From Prevotellaceae bacterium (GTDB lineage: Bacteria; Bacteroidota; Bacteroidia; Bacteroidales; Bacteroidaceae): a stretch of DNA of 8,537 nt. The position numbers were made by a program, and so were the translations under genes. The notes under the pieces were generated by a model. The model did no database searches. It had not been told where the DNA came from and saw nothing but the letters and a program-made list of their open reading frames with translations. The stretch is from assembly GCA_905371275.1 (NCBI GenBank), contig CAJPLH010000076.1, positions 1-8,537 on the forward strand. The letters run 5' to 3'. Below, piece by piece: positions 1 through 6,527 of the stretch (positions are counted from its first letter, which is position 1; the number at the start of each line of letters is the position of its first letter).

Positions 1-254
1 CTTGGTCGCAAGAAATGGGAACAAACGGTGTGAGCTGGATAGGGAAAGACAATCCCATCGGATTCAAAGGCTACTTCCGTTTCCACAAAGCTCAAAAGTT
101 TGACCTCTACATTCGCCTTATGCACGCGCGTATTTCCAAATATGACCGTCGCAATCACGCGCTATCCCCCTTCTACGCACCCTCCCCTGGACAACTCAGC
201 GAAAATGCTTGGGATTTGAAAATGCTCTTCCCCATCACCGTAAGTCGTCAATAG
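1..254 (+). CDS. C-terminal fragment of a secreted/lipoprotein-like protein, paralogue of the next gene
   Basis: An open frame runs in from the left edge (first full codon at base 3) to a TAG at 252-254, giving about 83 residues; the true start lies outside the window. The fragment contains NPIGFKGYFRF, a hydrophobic/basic stretch ending in RLMHARISKY, then SPFYAPSPGQL and a final FPITVSRQ. This matches the region of the following gene with NPIGTKGFFLF, MNISLYHFEN, GFVAPRAGQRNL and FTVPFIVYASRE, so the two are tandem paralogues. Unlike its neighbour, it stops right after the shared domain and has no C-terminal extension. I do not recognise a named family; the sequence is consistent with a small beta-rich envelope protein, but no function can be assigned. 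The gap to the next start is 61 bp with no hairpin terminator, so co-transcription is plausible. Confidence 0.75.
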   Translation, partial: WSQEMGTNGVSWIGKDNPIGFKGYFRFHKAQKFDLYIRLMHARISKYDRRNHALSPFYAPSPGQLSENAWDLKMLFPITVSRQ

Positions 255-315
255 ATTTCTCATCTATAACTCCTACTTCAACAACATTTTTCTCACTTCA
301 TTCACACATTTCACT

Positions 316-1367
316 ATGAACAAAAAGATTCTCTCCCTCCTCGTTGTGCTGCTCAGCGGTTTTGCTTTTGCAGCCTGTGGCATAGACGAAGCCTGGATTA
401 CCCCCGAATCTAAAATCGTCAAAAACGACACCGTTGCGGCACGCCACGACAAAGAAGTGGCAGCCGATGATGCACCTGCCAAAGTGCAACTCACTCTCGC
501 CGGAGGACACTTCCACGGAGTGGCTTTTCACCAAGACGCTGACGCCAAAGGCATTCTCTACAAAAAGCGGTGCAGCACATCACACTCGTGCGCGAAGGCA
601 ACAAATGGAAACTCGCAGAAGGCAGCGACTCTGTGTTTCGCGTGATGAGTGCCAACGAATACCAATATCCCTATGGCTTGTGGATCAAGTATTTCGACAA
701 AAATGGTAAAGACATCACCACTGAAATTGCGGAAAATGGCGAGAGCAAGTCGCACCAGCACTTCTTCCAAGCCACAGACGTGGTACCCACTTTCGATGGT
801 AAGCAACAGCAAGACGACAATGTCACCGACTCTTTGTTCAGCTACACCTATATGGACACGAGTCCCACCAACGGCATCTTAAAGCAAACCACAGTCGATG
901 GAAAAATAATCCCTGCTGCCGCACTTCGCGGTTCTCGCGTCATAGGTGATAACAAATTGGGATTGATTTTCACCCCTGAAAATCCCATAGGAACGAAGGG
1001 TTTCTTCCTCTTCAAACGTGAGCGCAAGCGTTTCAACATGAACATCAGTTTATATCATTTTGAAAACAACGCTAAATTCCTCGGGGGAACTCCCACAGGT
1101 TTTGTGGCTCCTCGCGCTGGTCAGCGCAATTTGGCACATCTCGAAGCGCAATTCACCGTGCCTTTCATCGTTTACGCATCGCGCGAAGAGACTGGTTTGT
1201 GGGAAAAACTCGAACGCGTCACCTTTGCCGACCTCAACACCGACGAACAACGCTTAGTCACTTCCACTGCACGAGCCTACAACATCACCATTCCACAAGC
1301 TGTCAACGAATGGCTCGAACAAATTTTGGGTGAAGTAGACAAAGAGAGCGGTAGCCTTTGGTTCTGA
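316..1367 (+). pseudogene. Predicted lipoprotein of unknown function, interrupted by one frameshift
   Basis: The first frame opens with ATG at 316 (MNKKILSLLVVLLSGFAFAAC), a typical signal peptide followed by a lipobox-like FAAC; Cys21 would be the lipidated residue, suggesting an envelope-anchored protein. It reads correctly to about LYKK at base 566 and then turns into nonsense. The downstream frame resumes at once (VQHITLVREGNKW) and runs to a TGA at 1365-1367. Adding one A to the five-A run at 562-566 joins the frames as ILYKKAVQHITLV, giving a 350-residue product. Notable motifs are a His-rich GGHFHGVAFHQ near residues 63-73 and KSHQHFFQ near 145-152, which could bind metal or a cofactor, although this is only inferred. 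The segment from about residue 240 matches the preceding partial gene; the last 60 residues are an extra, charged, probably helical tail. It may be a real pseudogene, a sequencing error in a homopolymer, or phase-variable. A spurious GTG start at 570 could be annotated as a separate 265-residue gene. Confidence 0.75.
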
Positions 1368-1404
1368 TCCCCGCTCACTCTAAATACAAACTCCTTACAA
1401 CATG

Positions 1405-1446
1405 AAAAAATCCGTGGACGATGCGATATTCGTCCACGGATTTTTT
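1405..1446. terminator. Bidirectional intrinsic terminator
   Basis: A perfect 17-bp inverted repeat (1405-1421 with 1430-1446) encloses an 8-base loop, TGCGATAT. Its core, TCCGTGGACGA, is flanked by six A on the left and six T on the right, so each strand ends in a hairpin followed by a U run. It lies 37 bp after the lipoprotein gene and 160 bp past the end of the convergent GIY-YIG gene, so it can serve both. Confidence 0.93.
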
Positions 1447-1606
1447 GTTTTATCAAAGAGTGATACGGAGTCTACTGTAGCAGGATTCCGATGGTGTCCT
1501 AAAGTTGTGTGTAAGCACCAAAGTTCTTATTATTGTAGTGAAAAAACAAACGGTATTATCCCAAAAACACTCCTAAGTTCCTCTGTTACATCACCCTTTT
1601 GTCAGG

Positions 1607-2380
1607 CTAAATATATCTAATAGCTCCACCTCTACCGAAAGGGTAATCACTGACATCTTTATTCATATATGGAGAGTCCAGACAGTTTTCCCCTTCAAAA
1701 CAGCAACGAGGTTTTGAAAAGAGGGTTCCATCATCAGCTTGCGTAACAAATGAATGGTTGTCAACCTTAATAACACATCTCACAACACCTTTATACACGC
1801 CAAGTACATAGTCTATTTGTTTAGCCTTTTCACGGCATATTTTCCAATACTTTCGTGTTGACTCGTAGATATCGTTTCTCTTATACACTCCTTTTGCTTT
1901 GGTCTGATTGTAACTTTGATTGAGATTTACCAAAAGTATATAATCTCCATCCTTTACTTCAATCTTTGCGCAATCATATAAGACGTTGATTTCTTCTATT
2001 GTCTTAATACCTTCATCCCATAGATGGTGACCGGCTACGAGATTTGTCAACTGGTTATTATGATTGAATGGCGAATATGTCAGCACATCTATCAAGGTGG
2101 ATTCTACTAGATATGCTTCTTTTTCCTCAAGATTGTGACGAATAATGTAACAGGCAACCTTTTTCCCCTCTGATATGATGCTTCTAATGGTGTCAAGCTT
2201 CAAATTAGGAGCATTCTCAGAAAGAGCATCCTCTAGAATATCATCTAGAGCACCCTTTGCATGTTGGAAAACCCTGTTTTCCTTACCTTTGCCTATGCAG
2301 AATATTTTACTATTTCTTGGATCAACCAAGGCATACACATAATACCCTAAAGGCTCTTTGACTTTCTGTCTGAATTCCAT
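1607..2380 (-). CDS. LEM-3-like GIY-YIG nuclease-domain protein
   Basis: This 257-residue protein starts at ATG 2380 without a clear Shine-Dalgarno site and ends in TAG. Residues 12-120 read as a GIY-YIG domain of the LEM-3-like (COG3680) type: GYYVYALVDP at 12-21, FCIGKGKENRVFQH at 27-40 with the expected catalytic Arg36, KEAYLVESTLID at 87-98 with the likely metal-binding Glu93, and QLTNLVAGHH at 110-119. In the second signature the usual Tyr is Cys28 (CIG instead of YIG); the rest of the active site looks intact, so DNA cleavage is plausible but unproven. The C-terminal part (about 147-257) has DYILLVNLNQSY, YWKICREKAKQIDYVLGVYKG and a terminal GGAIRYI, a layout that reminds me of small PUA/ASCH-like nucleic-acid-binding folds; this second assignment is weak. 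No membrane segment or signal peptide is seen. It lies 38 bp downstream of gdhA on the same strand and looks AT-richer than its neighbours, which fits an acquired gene. Its role is unknown; DNA defence or repair are possibilities. Confidence 0.85.
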   Translation of the reverse strand: MEFRQKVKEPLGYYVYALVDPRNSKIFCIGKGKENRVFQHAKGALDDILEDALSENAPNLKLDTIRSIISEGKKVACYIIRHNLEEKEAYLVESTLIDVLTYSPFNHNNQLTNLVAGHHLWDEGIKTIEEINVLYDCAKIEVKDGDYILLVNLNQSYNQTKAKGVYKRNDIYESTRKYWKICREKAKQIDYVLGVYKGVVRCVIKVDNHSFVTQADDGTLFSKPRCCFEGENCLDSPYMNKDVSDYPFGRGGAIRYI

Positions 2381-2418
2381 ATCTACAATTATTCGTTATT
2401 TGTAGCCCGTATTTCGGA

Positions 2419-3756
2419 CTAAATCACGCCTTGCGCCATCATAGCCTTCGCCACTTTCATAAAGCCCGCTATGTTCGCACCTTTCACATAGTTCACATAG
2501 CCGTCGGCTTCTGTGCCATATTGCACACAAGCCACGTGAATGCTCTCCATGATTTGGTGCAAACGCGCGTCCACCTCTTCGGCAGTCCACGACAAGCGCG
2601 CAGAGTTTTGACTCATCTCCAAACCAGACACCGAAACACCGCCAGCATTGGCAGCCTTACCAGGAGCGTAGAGGATTTTAGCTTCTTGGAACACATGGAT
2701 AGCCTCGGGAGTAGAAGGCATATTTGCCCCTTCACTCACTGCAATGCAACCATTTGCCACCAGTGTCTTCGCGTGCTCGCCATCGAGTTCGTTTTGTGTG
2801 GCTGAAGGAAGCGCAATATCAGCCTTGATGCCCCAAGGCTTCTGACCTTCAAAGTATTGCGCCGTGGGATATCCCTCTACATATTCGCGAATGCGACCAC
2901 GATACAGATTTTTCAACTCCATCACATAATCCAGTTTTTCGCGGTCTATGCCGTCGGGATCGTACACAAAACCATCGCTGTCGGAGAGGGTGAGCACCTT
3001 ACCCCCAAGTTGCAACACCTTTTCGGCGGTGTATTGTGCCACGTTGCCAGAACCTGAAATGAGCACCGTCTTGCCCTCGAGTGTTTCTCCACGAGTAGCC
3101 AACATCTGTTGGAGGAAGTAAACATTACCATAGCCTGTAGCTTCCGGACGAATGAGGCTTCCGCCAAATTCCTGTCCCTTGCCCGTGAGCACGCCTTCAA
3201 ACTGTCGCGTATATTTTTTGTAAGCACCAAACATATAGCCCACTTCGCGACCGCCCACACCGATGTCACCGGCAGGCACGTCGCAGTCTGCGCCAATGTT
3301 GCGGTGCAATTCCAGCATAAAGGCTTGACAGAAACGCATCACCTCGGCAGCACTCTTGCCACGTGGCGAGAAATCGGAACCTCCTTTTGCTCCACCCATA
3401 GGGAGTGTGGTAAGCGCATTTTTGAACACTTGCTCAAAAGCCAAAAACTTCAGAATGCCCAGATTCACCGAAGAGTGAAAACGAAGACCTCCTTTGTAAG
3501 GACCGATGGCATTGTTGTGCTGCACACGATAGCCCATATTGGTGCGGATGTTGCCTTGATCGTCCATCCAAGTGACGCGGAAAGTGTAGACGCGCTCGGG
3601 GATACAGAGACGTTCGATGAGATTCACCTTGTCAAACTCAGGGTGTTTGTTATACTCTTCCTCAATCGTTGAGAGTACTTCTTCCACGGCCTGGTGATAC
3701 TCAGGTTCGTTGGGAAAACGATGTTTAAGGTCTTCGAGAACTTTTGAAGCGTTCAT
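2419..3756 (-). CDS. gdhA: NADP-type glutamate dehydrogenase
   Basis: This cytoplasmic enzyme interconverts 2-oxoglutarate plus ammonia and glutamate, and is a main ammonia-assimilation route in Bacteroidales. From the ATG at 3756 the protein is 445 residues (MNASKVLEDL...), close to the roughly 447 of the E. coli hexameric enzyme. An in-frame TTG at 3765 would add three residues but is a poorer choice. Substrate-domain motifs are GPYKGGLRFH at 85-94, LPMGGAKGGSDF at 118-129 with catalytic Lys124, and PAGDIGVGGRE at 161-171 with Asp164. The Rossmann domain starts with ISGSGNVAQYTAEK (233-246); the SDSDG that follows resembles the SDSSG of NADP-dependent enzymes. The C-terminal GKAANAGGVSVSGLEMSQN is also typical of the family. 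The gene is divergent from mdh, and a TAATTTTG -7 promoter motif lies upstream. No hairpin terminator separates it from the downstream GIY-YIG gene, so read-through is possible. Confidence 0.97.
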   Translation of the reverse strand: MNASKVLEDLKHRFPNEPEYHQAVEEVLSTIEEEYNKHPEFDKVNLIERLCIPERVYTFRVTWMDDQGNIRTNMGYRVQHNNAIGPYKGGLRFHSSVNLGILKFLAFEQVFKNALTTLPMGGAKGGSDFSPRGKSAAEVMRFCQAFMLELHRNIGADCDVPAGDIGVGGREVGYMFGAYKKYTRQFEGVLTGKGQEFGGSLIRPEATGYGNVYFLQQMLATRGETLEGKTVLISGSGNVAQYTAEKVLQLGGKVLTLSDSDGFVYDPDGIDREKLDYVMELKNLYRGRIREYVEGYPTAQYFEGQKPWGIKADIALPSATQNELDGEHAKTLVANGCIAVSEGANMPSTPEAIHVFQEAKILYAPGKAANAGGVSVSGLEMSQNSARLSWTAEEVDARLHQIMESIHVACVQYGTEADGYVNYVKGANIAGFMKVAKAMMAQGVI

Positions 3757-3812
3757 AAGTAACAAATTTGAAAGAAAGACAGAAATAAAGCAGCGTTACT
3801 TGCTTTTCGATG

Positions 3813-3843
3813 CAAAATTACCAATTTCCATAAACACAAGCAA
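3813..3843 (-). promoter_or_regulatory. Candidate gdhA promoter (Bacteroidetes type)
   Basis: Read on the - strand, 3820-3813 is TAATTTTG, an exact match to the Bacteroidetes -7 consensus TAnnTTTG. A TTG at 3843-3841, 20 bp further upstream, fits the weaker -33 element. This would start transcription about 50 bases before the gdhA ATG. It is assigned by consensus match only. Confidence 0.55.
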
Positions 3844-3938
3844 GCAACAGAAGTTTTTTTTCTCATCGCATCTTCATTTTTTTGAGAAATCATTTGAAAA
3901 AAAATCGCTCTTTCTTCCACGATTCCAAAAGTTATCTG

Positions 3939-3946
3939 TAAATTTG
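3939..3946 (+). promoter_or_regulatory. Candidate mdh promoter -7 element
   Basis: TAAATTTG matches the Bacteroidetes -7 consensus TAnnTTTG exactly and would give an AT-rich leader of somewhat under 60 bases before the mdh ATG at 4010. I do not see a convincing TTTG -33 element at the right spacing (the nearest TTTG, at 3893-3896, is too far away), so the assignment rests on the -7 box and its position. Confidence 0.5.
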
Positions 3947-4009
3947 CTGTATAGTTCATCAATCATCAACAGATTATATATCTATTCATCTATTATAATT
4001 CCAAGAACA

Positions 4010-5002
4010 ATGGCATTTTTAACTGACGAAAAACTGGTAATTGTTGGCGCAGCTGGTATGATCGGCTCCAACATGGTACAAAGTGCGCTTATGATGGGGC
4101 TCACTTCCAACATCTGCCTCTACGACGTATTCTCTCCCGAAGGTGTGGCTGAAGAAATGCGCCAATGCGGATTCAACGATGCTCGCATCACTGCTACTAC
4201 CGACGTAGCTGAAGCTTTCAAGGATGCCAAATACATCATCTCTTCTGGTGGTGCTCCCCGTAAGGAAGGTATGACTCGTGAAGACCTCCTCGCTGGTAAC
4301 TGCAAAATCGCTGAAGAACTCGGTAAGAACATCAAGACTTACTGCCCCGATGTGAAGCACGTGGTCATCATCTTCAACCCTGCCGACCTCACTGGTCTTG
4401 TCACTCTCCTCTACTCTGGTCTCAAGCCTGGTCAAGTGACTACGCTCGCTGCACTCGACTCTACTCGCCTTCAAAGCGCACTCGCTAAGAAGTTCGGCGT
4501 GATGCAAAACGAAGTGAAGGGTTGCGCCACTTATGGTGGTCACGGTGAACAAATGGCTGTATTCGGTTCAGCTGTTGAAATCGCTGGTCGCAAACTTTCT
4601 GACATCATCGGCACTGCTGAGTTCCCCGAAGAAGAATGGGCGCAAATGCGCAAGGACGTGACACAAGGTGGTGCTGCTATCATCAAGCTCCGCGGTCGCT
4701 CTTCTTTCCAAAGCCCCTCTTACCTCTCTGTAGAAATGATTCGCAGCGTGATGGGCGGCGAAACCTTCCGCTACCCTGCTGGTACTTACGTGAAGAACGA
4801 AAAGTATCAAAACATCATGATGGCTATGGACACTGTGCTCGACGCCAACGGTTGCAGCTACAAGATGCCCGTGGGTACTGCTGACGAAGTGGCTGCCCTC
4901 GATGCCAGCTACGAACACCTCTGCAAGATGCGCGACGAACTCGTTACCCTCAACATTGTTCCTCCCGTATCTGAATGGAACAAAATCAATCCTAACCTCT
5001 AA
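4010..5002 (+). CDS. mdh: Malate dehydrogenase (NAD type)
   Basis: The product catalyses reversible oxidation of malate to oxaloacetate in the cytoplasm; in Bacteroidales it works mainly in the reductive branch towards fumarate and succinate. The start at ATG 4010 gives 330 residues (MAFLTDEKLV...); the frame stays open further upstream, but that stretch is AT-rich leader containing the promoter motif and does not look like protein. Residues 9-21 (LVIVGAAGMIGSN) form the dinucleotide-binding loop and LYDVF at 37-41 supplies Asp39, which favours NAD. Substrate and catalytic motifs of the lactate/malate dehydrogenase family are all present: GGAPRKEGMTR at 80-90 (Arg84, Arg90), NPAD at 123-126, LDSTR at 149-153 (Asp150, Arg153) and YGGHGEQM at 175-182 with catalytic His178. 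The codon choice is strongly biased, as expected for a highly expressed gene. It is a single-gene unit, with its own promoter candidate and a strong terminator about 57 bp downstream. Confidence 0.96.
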   Translation: MAFLTDEKLVIVGAAGMIGSNMVQSALMMGLTSNICLYDVFSPEGVAEEMRQCGFNDARITATTDVAEAFKDAKYIISSGGAPRKEGMTREDLLAGNCKIAEELGKNIKTYCPDVKHVVIIFNPADLTGLVTLLYSGLKPGQVTTLAALDSTRLQSALAKKFGVMQNEVKGCATYGGHGEQMAVFGSAVEIAGRKLSDIIGTAEFPEEEWAQMRKDVTQGGAAIIKLRGRSSFQSPSYLSVEMIRSVMGGETFRYPAGTYVKNEKYQNIMMAMDTVLDANGCSYKMPVGTADEVAALDASYEHLCKMRDELVTLNIVPPVSEWNKINPNL

Positions 5003-5059
5003 TTCGGAGGTTTACCTCACTGCACACCGATTTTCGATGATGTAGTATTATAAACACGT

Positions 5060-5097
5060 GAGATGTTGCAAAACTCGTTTTTGCAGCATCTCTTTTT
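5060..5097 (+). terminator. Intrinsic terminator of mdh
   Basis: GAGATG, then T, then TGCAAAA (5060-5073) pairs with TTTTGCA, then G, then CATCTC (5079-5092), forming a 14-bp stem with one G-U pair and a CTCGT loop, followed directly by five T. Its position after the mdh stop makes the assignment clear. Confidence 0.92.
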
Positions 5098-5266
5098 GTT
5101 GTTTCACAAAGAGAAAAAAGTCAGGCATTGAGGTGAAAGGAGCCAACAAAATTTCGCCACCTAATCTAAACTCAAAAACACACTGCAATTTGCCCTTTAT
5201 GAAACATCGTCTATTTCTTTTGTCTTCCTACTTTTTGTAGGCTATTTCTACTTCTTTCTTCTCGAT
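5098..5266. other. Intergenic stretch without a supported gene
   Basis: This stretch lies between the mdh terminator and the 22-bp repeats. It is AT-rich. The only structure I see is a small hairpin, CCTAC-TTTTT-GTAGG, at 5227-5241, too weak to call a terminator. A 13-codon frame starting MKHRLF near 5200 has no supporting evidence. Confidence 0.5.
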
Positions 5267-5354
5267 CAACGGCTTGTTTTATTAAAAACGACGTGTTGTT
5301 TTACTGAAAACGACGTGTTGTTTTACTGAAAACGACGGCTTGTTTTTTTTCAAG
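5267..5354. repeat. 22-bp tandem repeat, four units
   Basis: Four adjacent 22-bp units occupy 5267-5288, 5289-5310, 5311-5332 and 5333-5354. Units 2 and 3 are identical (beginning CGACGTGTTG and ending TTTTACTGAAAA); units 1 and 4 are diverged edge copies sharing an ACGGCTTGTTTT core, and unit 4 has a run of eight T. Within the array GTTGTTTT and AAAACGAC can pair around ACTG with one wobble pair, so each unit boundary can form a small hairpin. There are no unique spacers, so it is a minisatellite, not a CRISPR array. Confidence 0.9.
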
Positions 5355-5434
5355 TAATGGGTGGATACTTTTCCAACTTTGAGGAATGATGAAAACAATG
5401 AGAAAATGAATTGCAAAAATACCTATAATCATCC

Positions 5435-5733
5435 TCTCTCGCGCGTGCGCGTACGCACGCACCTACAGGAGTTTTATCATTTTTGCTGTCACAAGTGTCA
5501 CAGTATTCTCGTAAATCACTATATTTCAACACATTGCCCATATTCTCAGACAGATTTTAACAGATAACAAAATTTACAACTCCAGGAGCCAGGGCAAAAG
5601 CATTCCAAAAAGTACTTTGCAGCACAGTTGAGTCTCCATTTTAACTTCCCATTTTTCCCCCTAGTGTGACACTTGTGACAGCAAAAAAACAACATCGCTG
5701 TTGGAATGCGCGTACGTACGCGTGCGCGAGAGA
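5435..5733. repeat. Long inverted-repeat element, MITE-like
   Basis: Two arms face each other across about 160 bp. The outer part of each arm is TCTCTCGCGC followed by an alternating purine/pyrimidine tract of CG, TG and TAC steps (left 5435-5461, right 5705-5733), matching imperfectly after a short offset. The inner part is a perfect 23-bp inverted repeat (5480-5502 against 5665-5687) containing GCTGTCACAAGTGTCACA. The linker between outer and inner parts has diverged. The spacer at 5503-5664 shows no coding signal. No target-site duplication or transposase is evident. A miniature inverted-repeat element fits best; a paired regulatory or protein-binding structure is the alternative. Confidence 0.7.
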
Positions 5734-5739
5734 TGCAAT

Positions 5740-6480
5740 CACTTTTCACCAGTTGCTCTCCCTCTCTACACTCTATCATCCTCTCCCCTTCTTGTTCTCA
5801 CACTAGTCTGCTTACATCGTGCAGTTCACAGACTTATTTTGCAATATTCATATAACACTTCACACGGTCTACAAAGAAAAAAGTGCAGTTTTCTGCGATT
5901 TTTTCGCTCTTTGAGGCCATATCGACCCATACACATATAGGGACACCAAGAAAAACAGTCCTTACCTTTCATTTCTACTTTCACGGCGAAAGCCACTCCA
6001 ATATACACAACATTACCCCCAATCACTGCAGACTCTTATTATCATCGTGGTTCTTGAACACCAACTATCGTCGCTATATTCTACAAATCCATTAAGCGAT
6101 TCTTCATTCCACAAAGCGGGTACCCGAAAGTAGGTTGGGGAACTTTTCTTTTGGTTCTCAACAGACGTAGAAGAGATAATAATATTTGGAATTGCGAAAC
6201 GTATTGCTGAGAACAAGACAAGAATGGTAATCGTTTCTGCATCGCTCATTCTTCCCCTTCTATTTCGAGCTTTAGGAGTCTGTTGGGAGAAGGACTTGAA
6301 AGCGAAAGTGCTTTTTGTTCAATTCCAATTCATATTCTTTGCTGAAATCGTCTGTTATACAATAAGTTTCTGTATTTTTGCTGATAAGTTCCATAGAGGA
6401 TTCATTTATCATTATCCATTTGGTTACCAACAATAATTACGAAAACAGTCCTCTTCTAGGCCTTTATTGAAACTATTTTA
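5740..6480. other. Long intergenic stretch without a supported gene
   Basis: Open frames on both strands here are at most about 80 codons and overlap one another. None shows a recognisable domain, a convincing start context or a signal peptide. The composition is AT-rich and irregular. The - strand frame at 6013-6249 (SSPTYFRVPALWNEESLNG in its middle) is the least random-looking, and could be a decayed gene or part of a dispersed repeat, but I cannot support it. I see no tRNA or terminator hairpin. Confidence 0.5.
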
Positions 6481-6490
6481 AGGCTAAAAG

Positions 6491-6523
6491 TCTTTCTTAT
6501 CCCCAATTGAGGTTATTACAAAA
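6491..6523 (+). promoter_or_regulatory. Conserved leader upstream of secreted copy 1
   Basis: TCTTTCTTAT at 6491-6500 and TATTACAAAA at 6514-6523 recur before copy 2 at 7303-7312 and 7321-7330, although the bases between and the spacing differ. A shared leader that outlasts the divergence around it may be part of a promoter or of the translation start region. No TAnnTTTG match is seen here. Confidence 0.4.
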
Positions 6524-6527
6524 TCGA

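Noticed and set aside
561..567. Programmed -1 ribosomal frameshift site
   Set aside because: C AAA AAG lacks the first A of the A AAA AAG heptamer, and I see no obvious downstream stem or upstream Shine-Dalgarno-like stimulator; a missing A explains the data more simply.
1402..1620. 72-codon open frame on the + strand
   Set aside because: It starts inside the bidirectional terminator and runs into the end of the convergent GIY-YIG gene; no coding evidence.
2383..2405. Hairpin between gdhA and the GIY-YIG gene (CTACAA...TTGTAG)
   Set aside because: The stem is only six AT-rich pairs and has no T run, so it is not a credible terminator.
3109..3672. 187-codon open frame on the + strand
   Set aside because: It lies wholly antisense to gdhA, whose motifs are intact; it is a shadow frame caused by that gene's codon bias.
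3710..4009. N-terminal extension of mdh by 100 codons
   Set aside because: The extension overlaps gdhA, is AT-rich Phe/Ser/Lys-heavy and includes the promoter motif; malate dehydrogenases start at the MAFLTDEKLV position.
4019..4552. 177-codon open frame on the - strand
   Set aside because: It is antisense to the N-terminal half of mdh and has low-complexity His/Ser/Val-rich content with no domain.
5267..5354. CRISPR array
   Set aside because: Units are contiguous with no unique spacers, and no cas genes are present.
5350..5779. Small Cys/His-rich proteins encoded across the inverted repeats (frames at 5350-5541 and 5546-5779)
   Set aside because: The CDxCD/CHKCH and RARVR strings come directly from translating the TGTCACAAG repeat and the alternating CG tract; the apparent zinc-finger pattern is a repeat artefact.
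6013..6249. 78-codon open frame on the - strand
   Set aside because: It overlaps other frames, has no recognisable domain or start signal, and cannot be told from chance or a decayed repeat.
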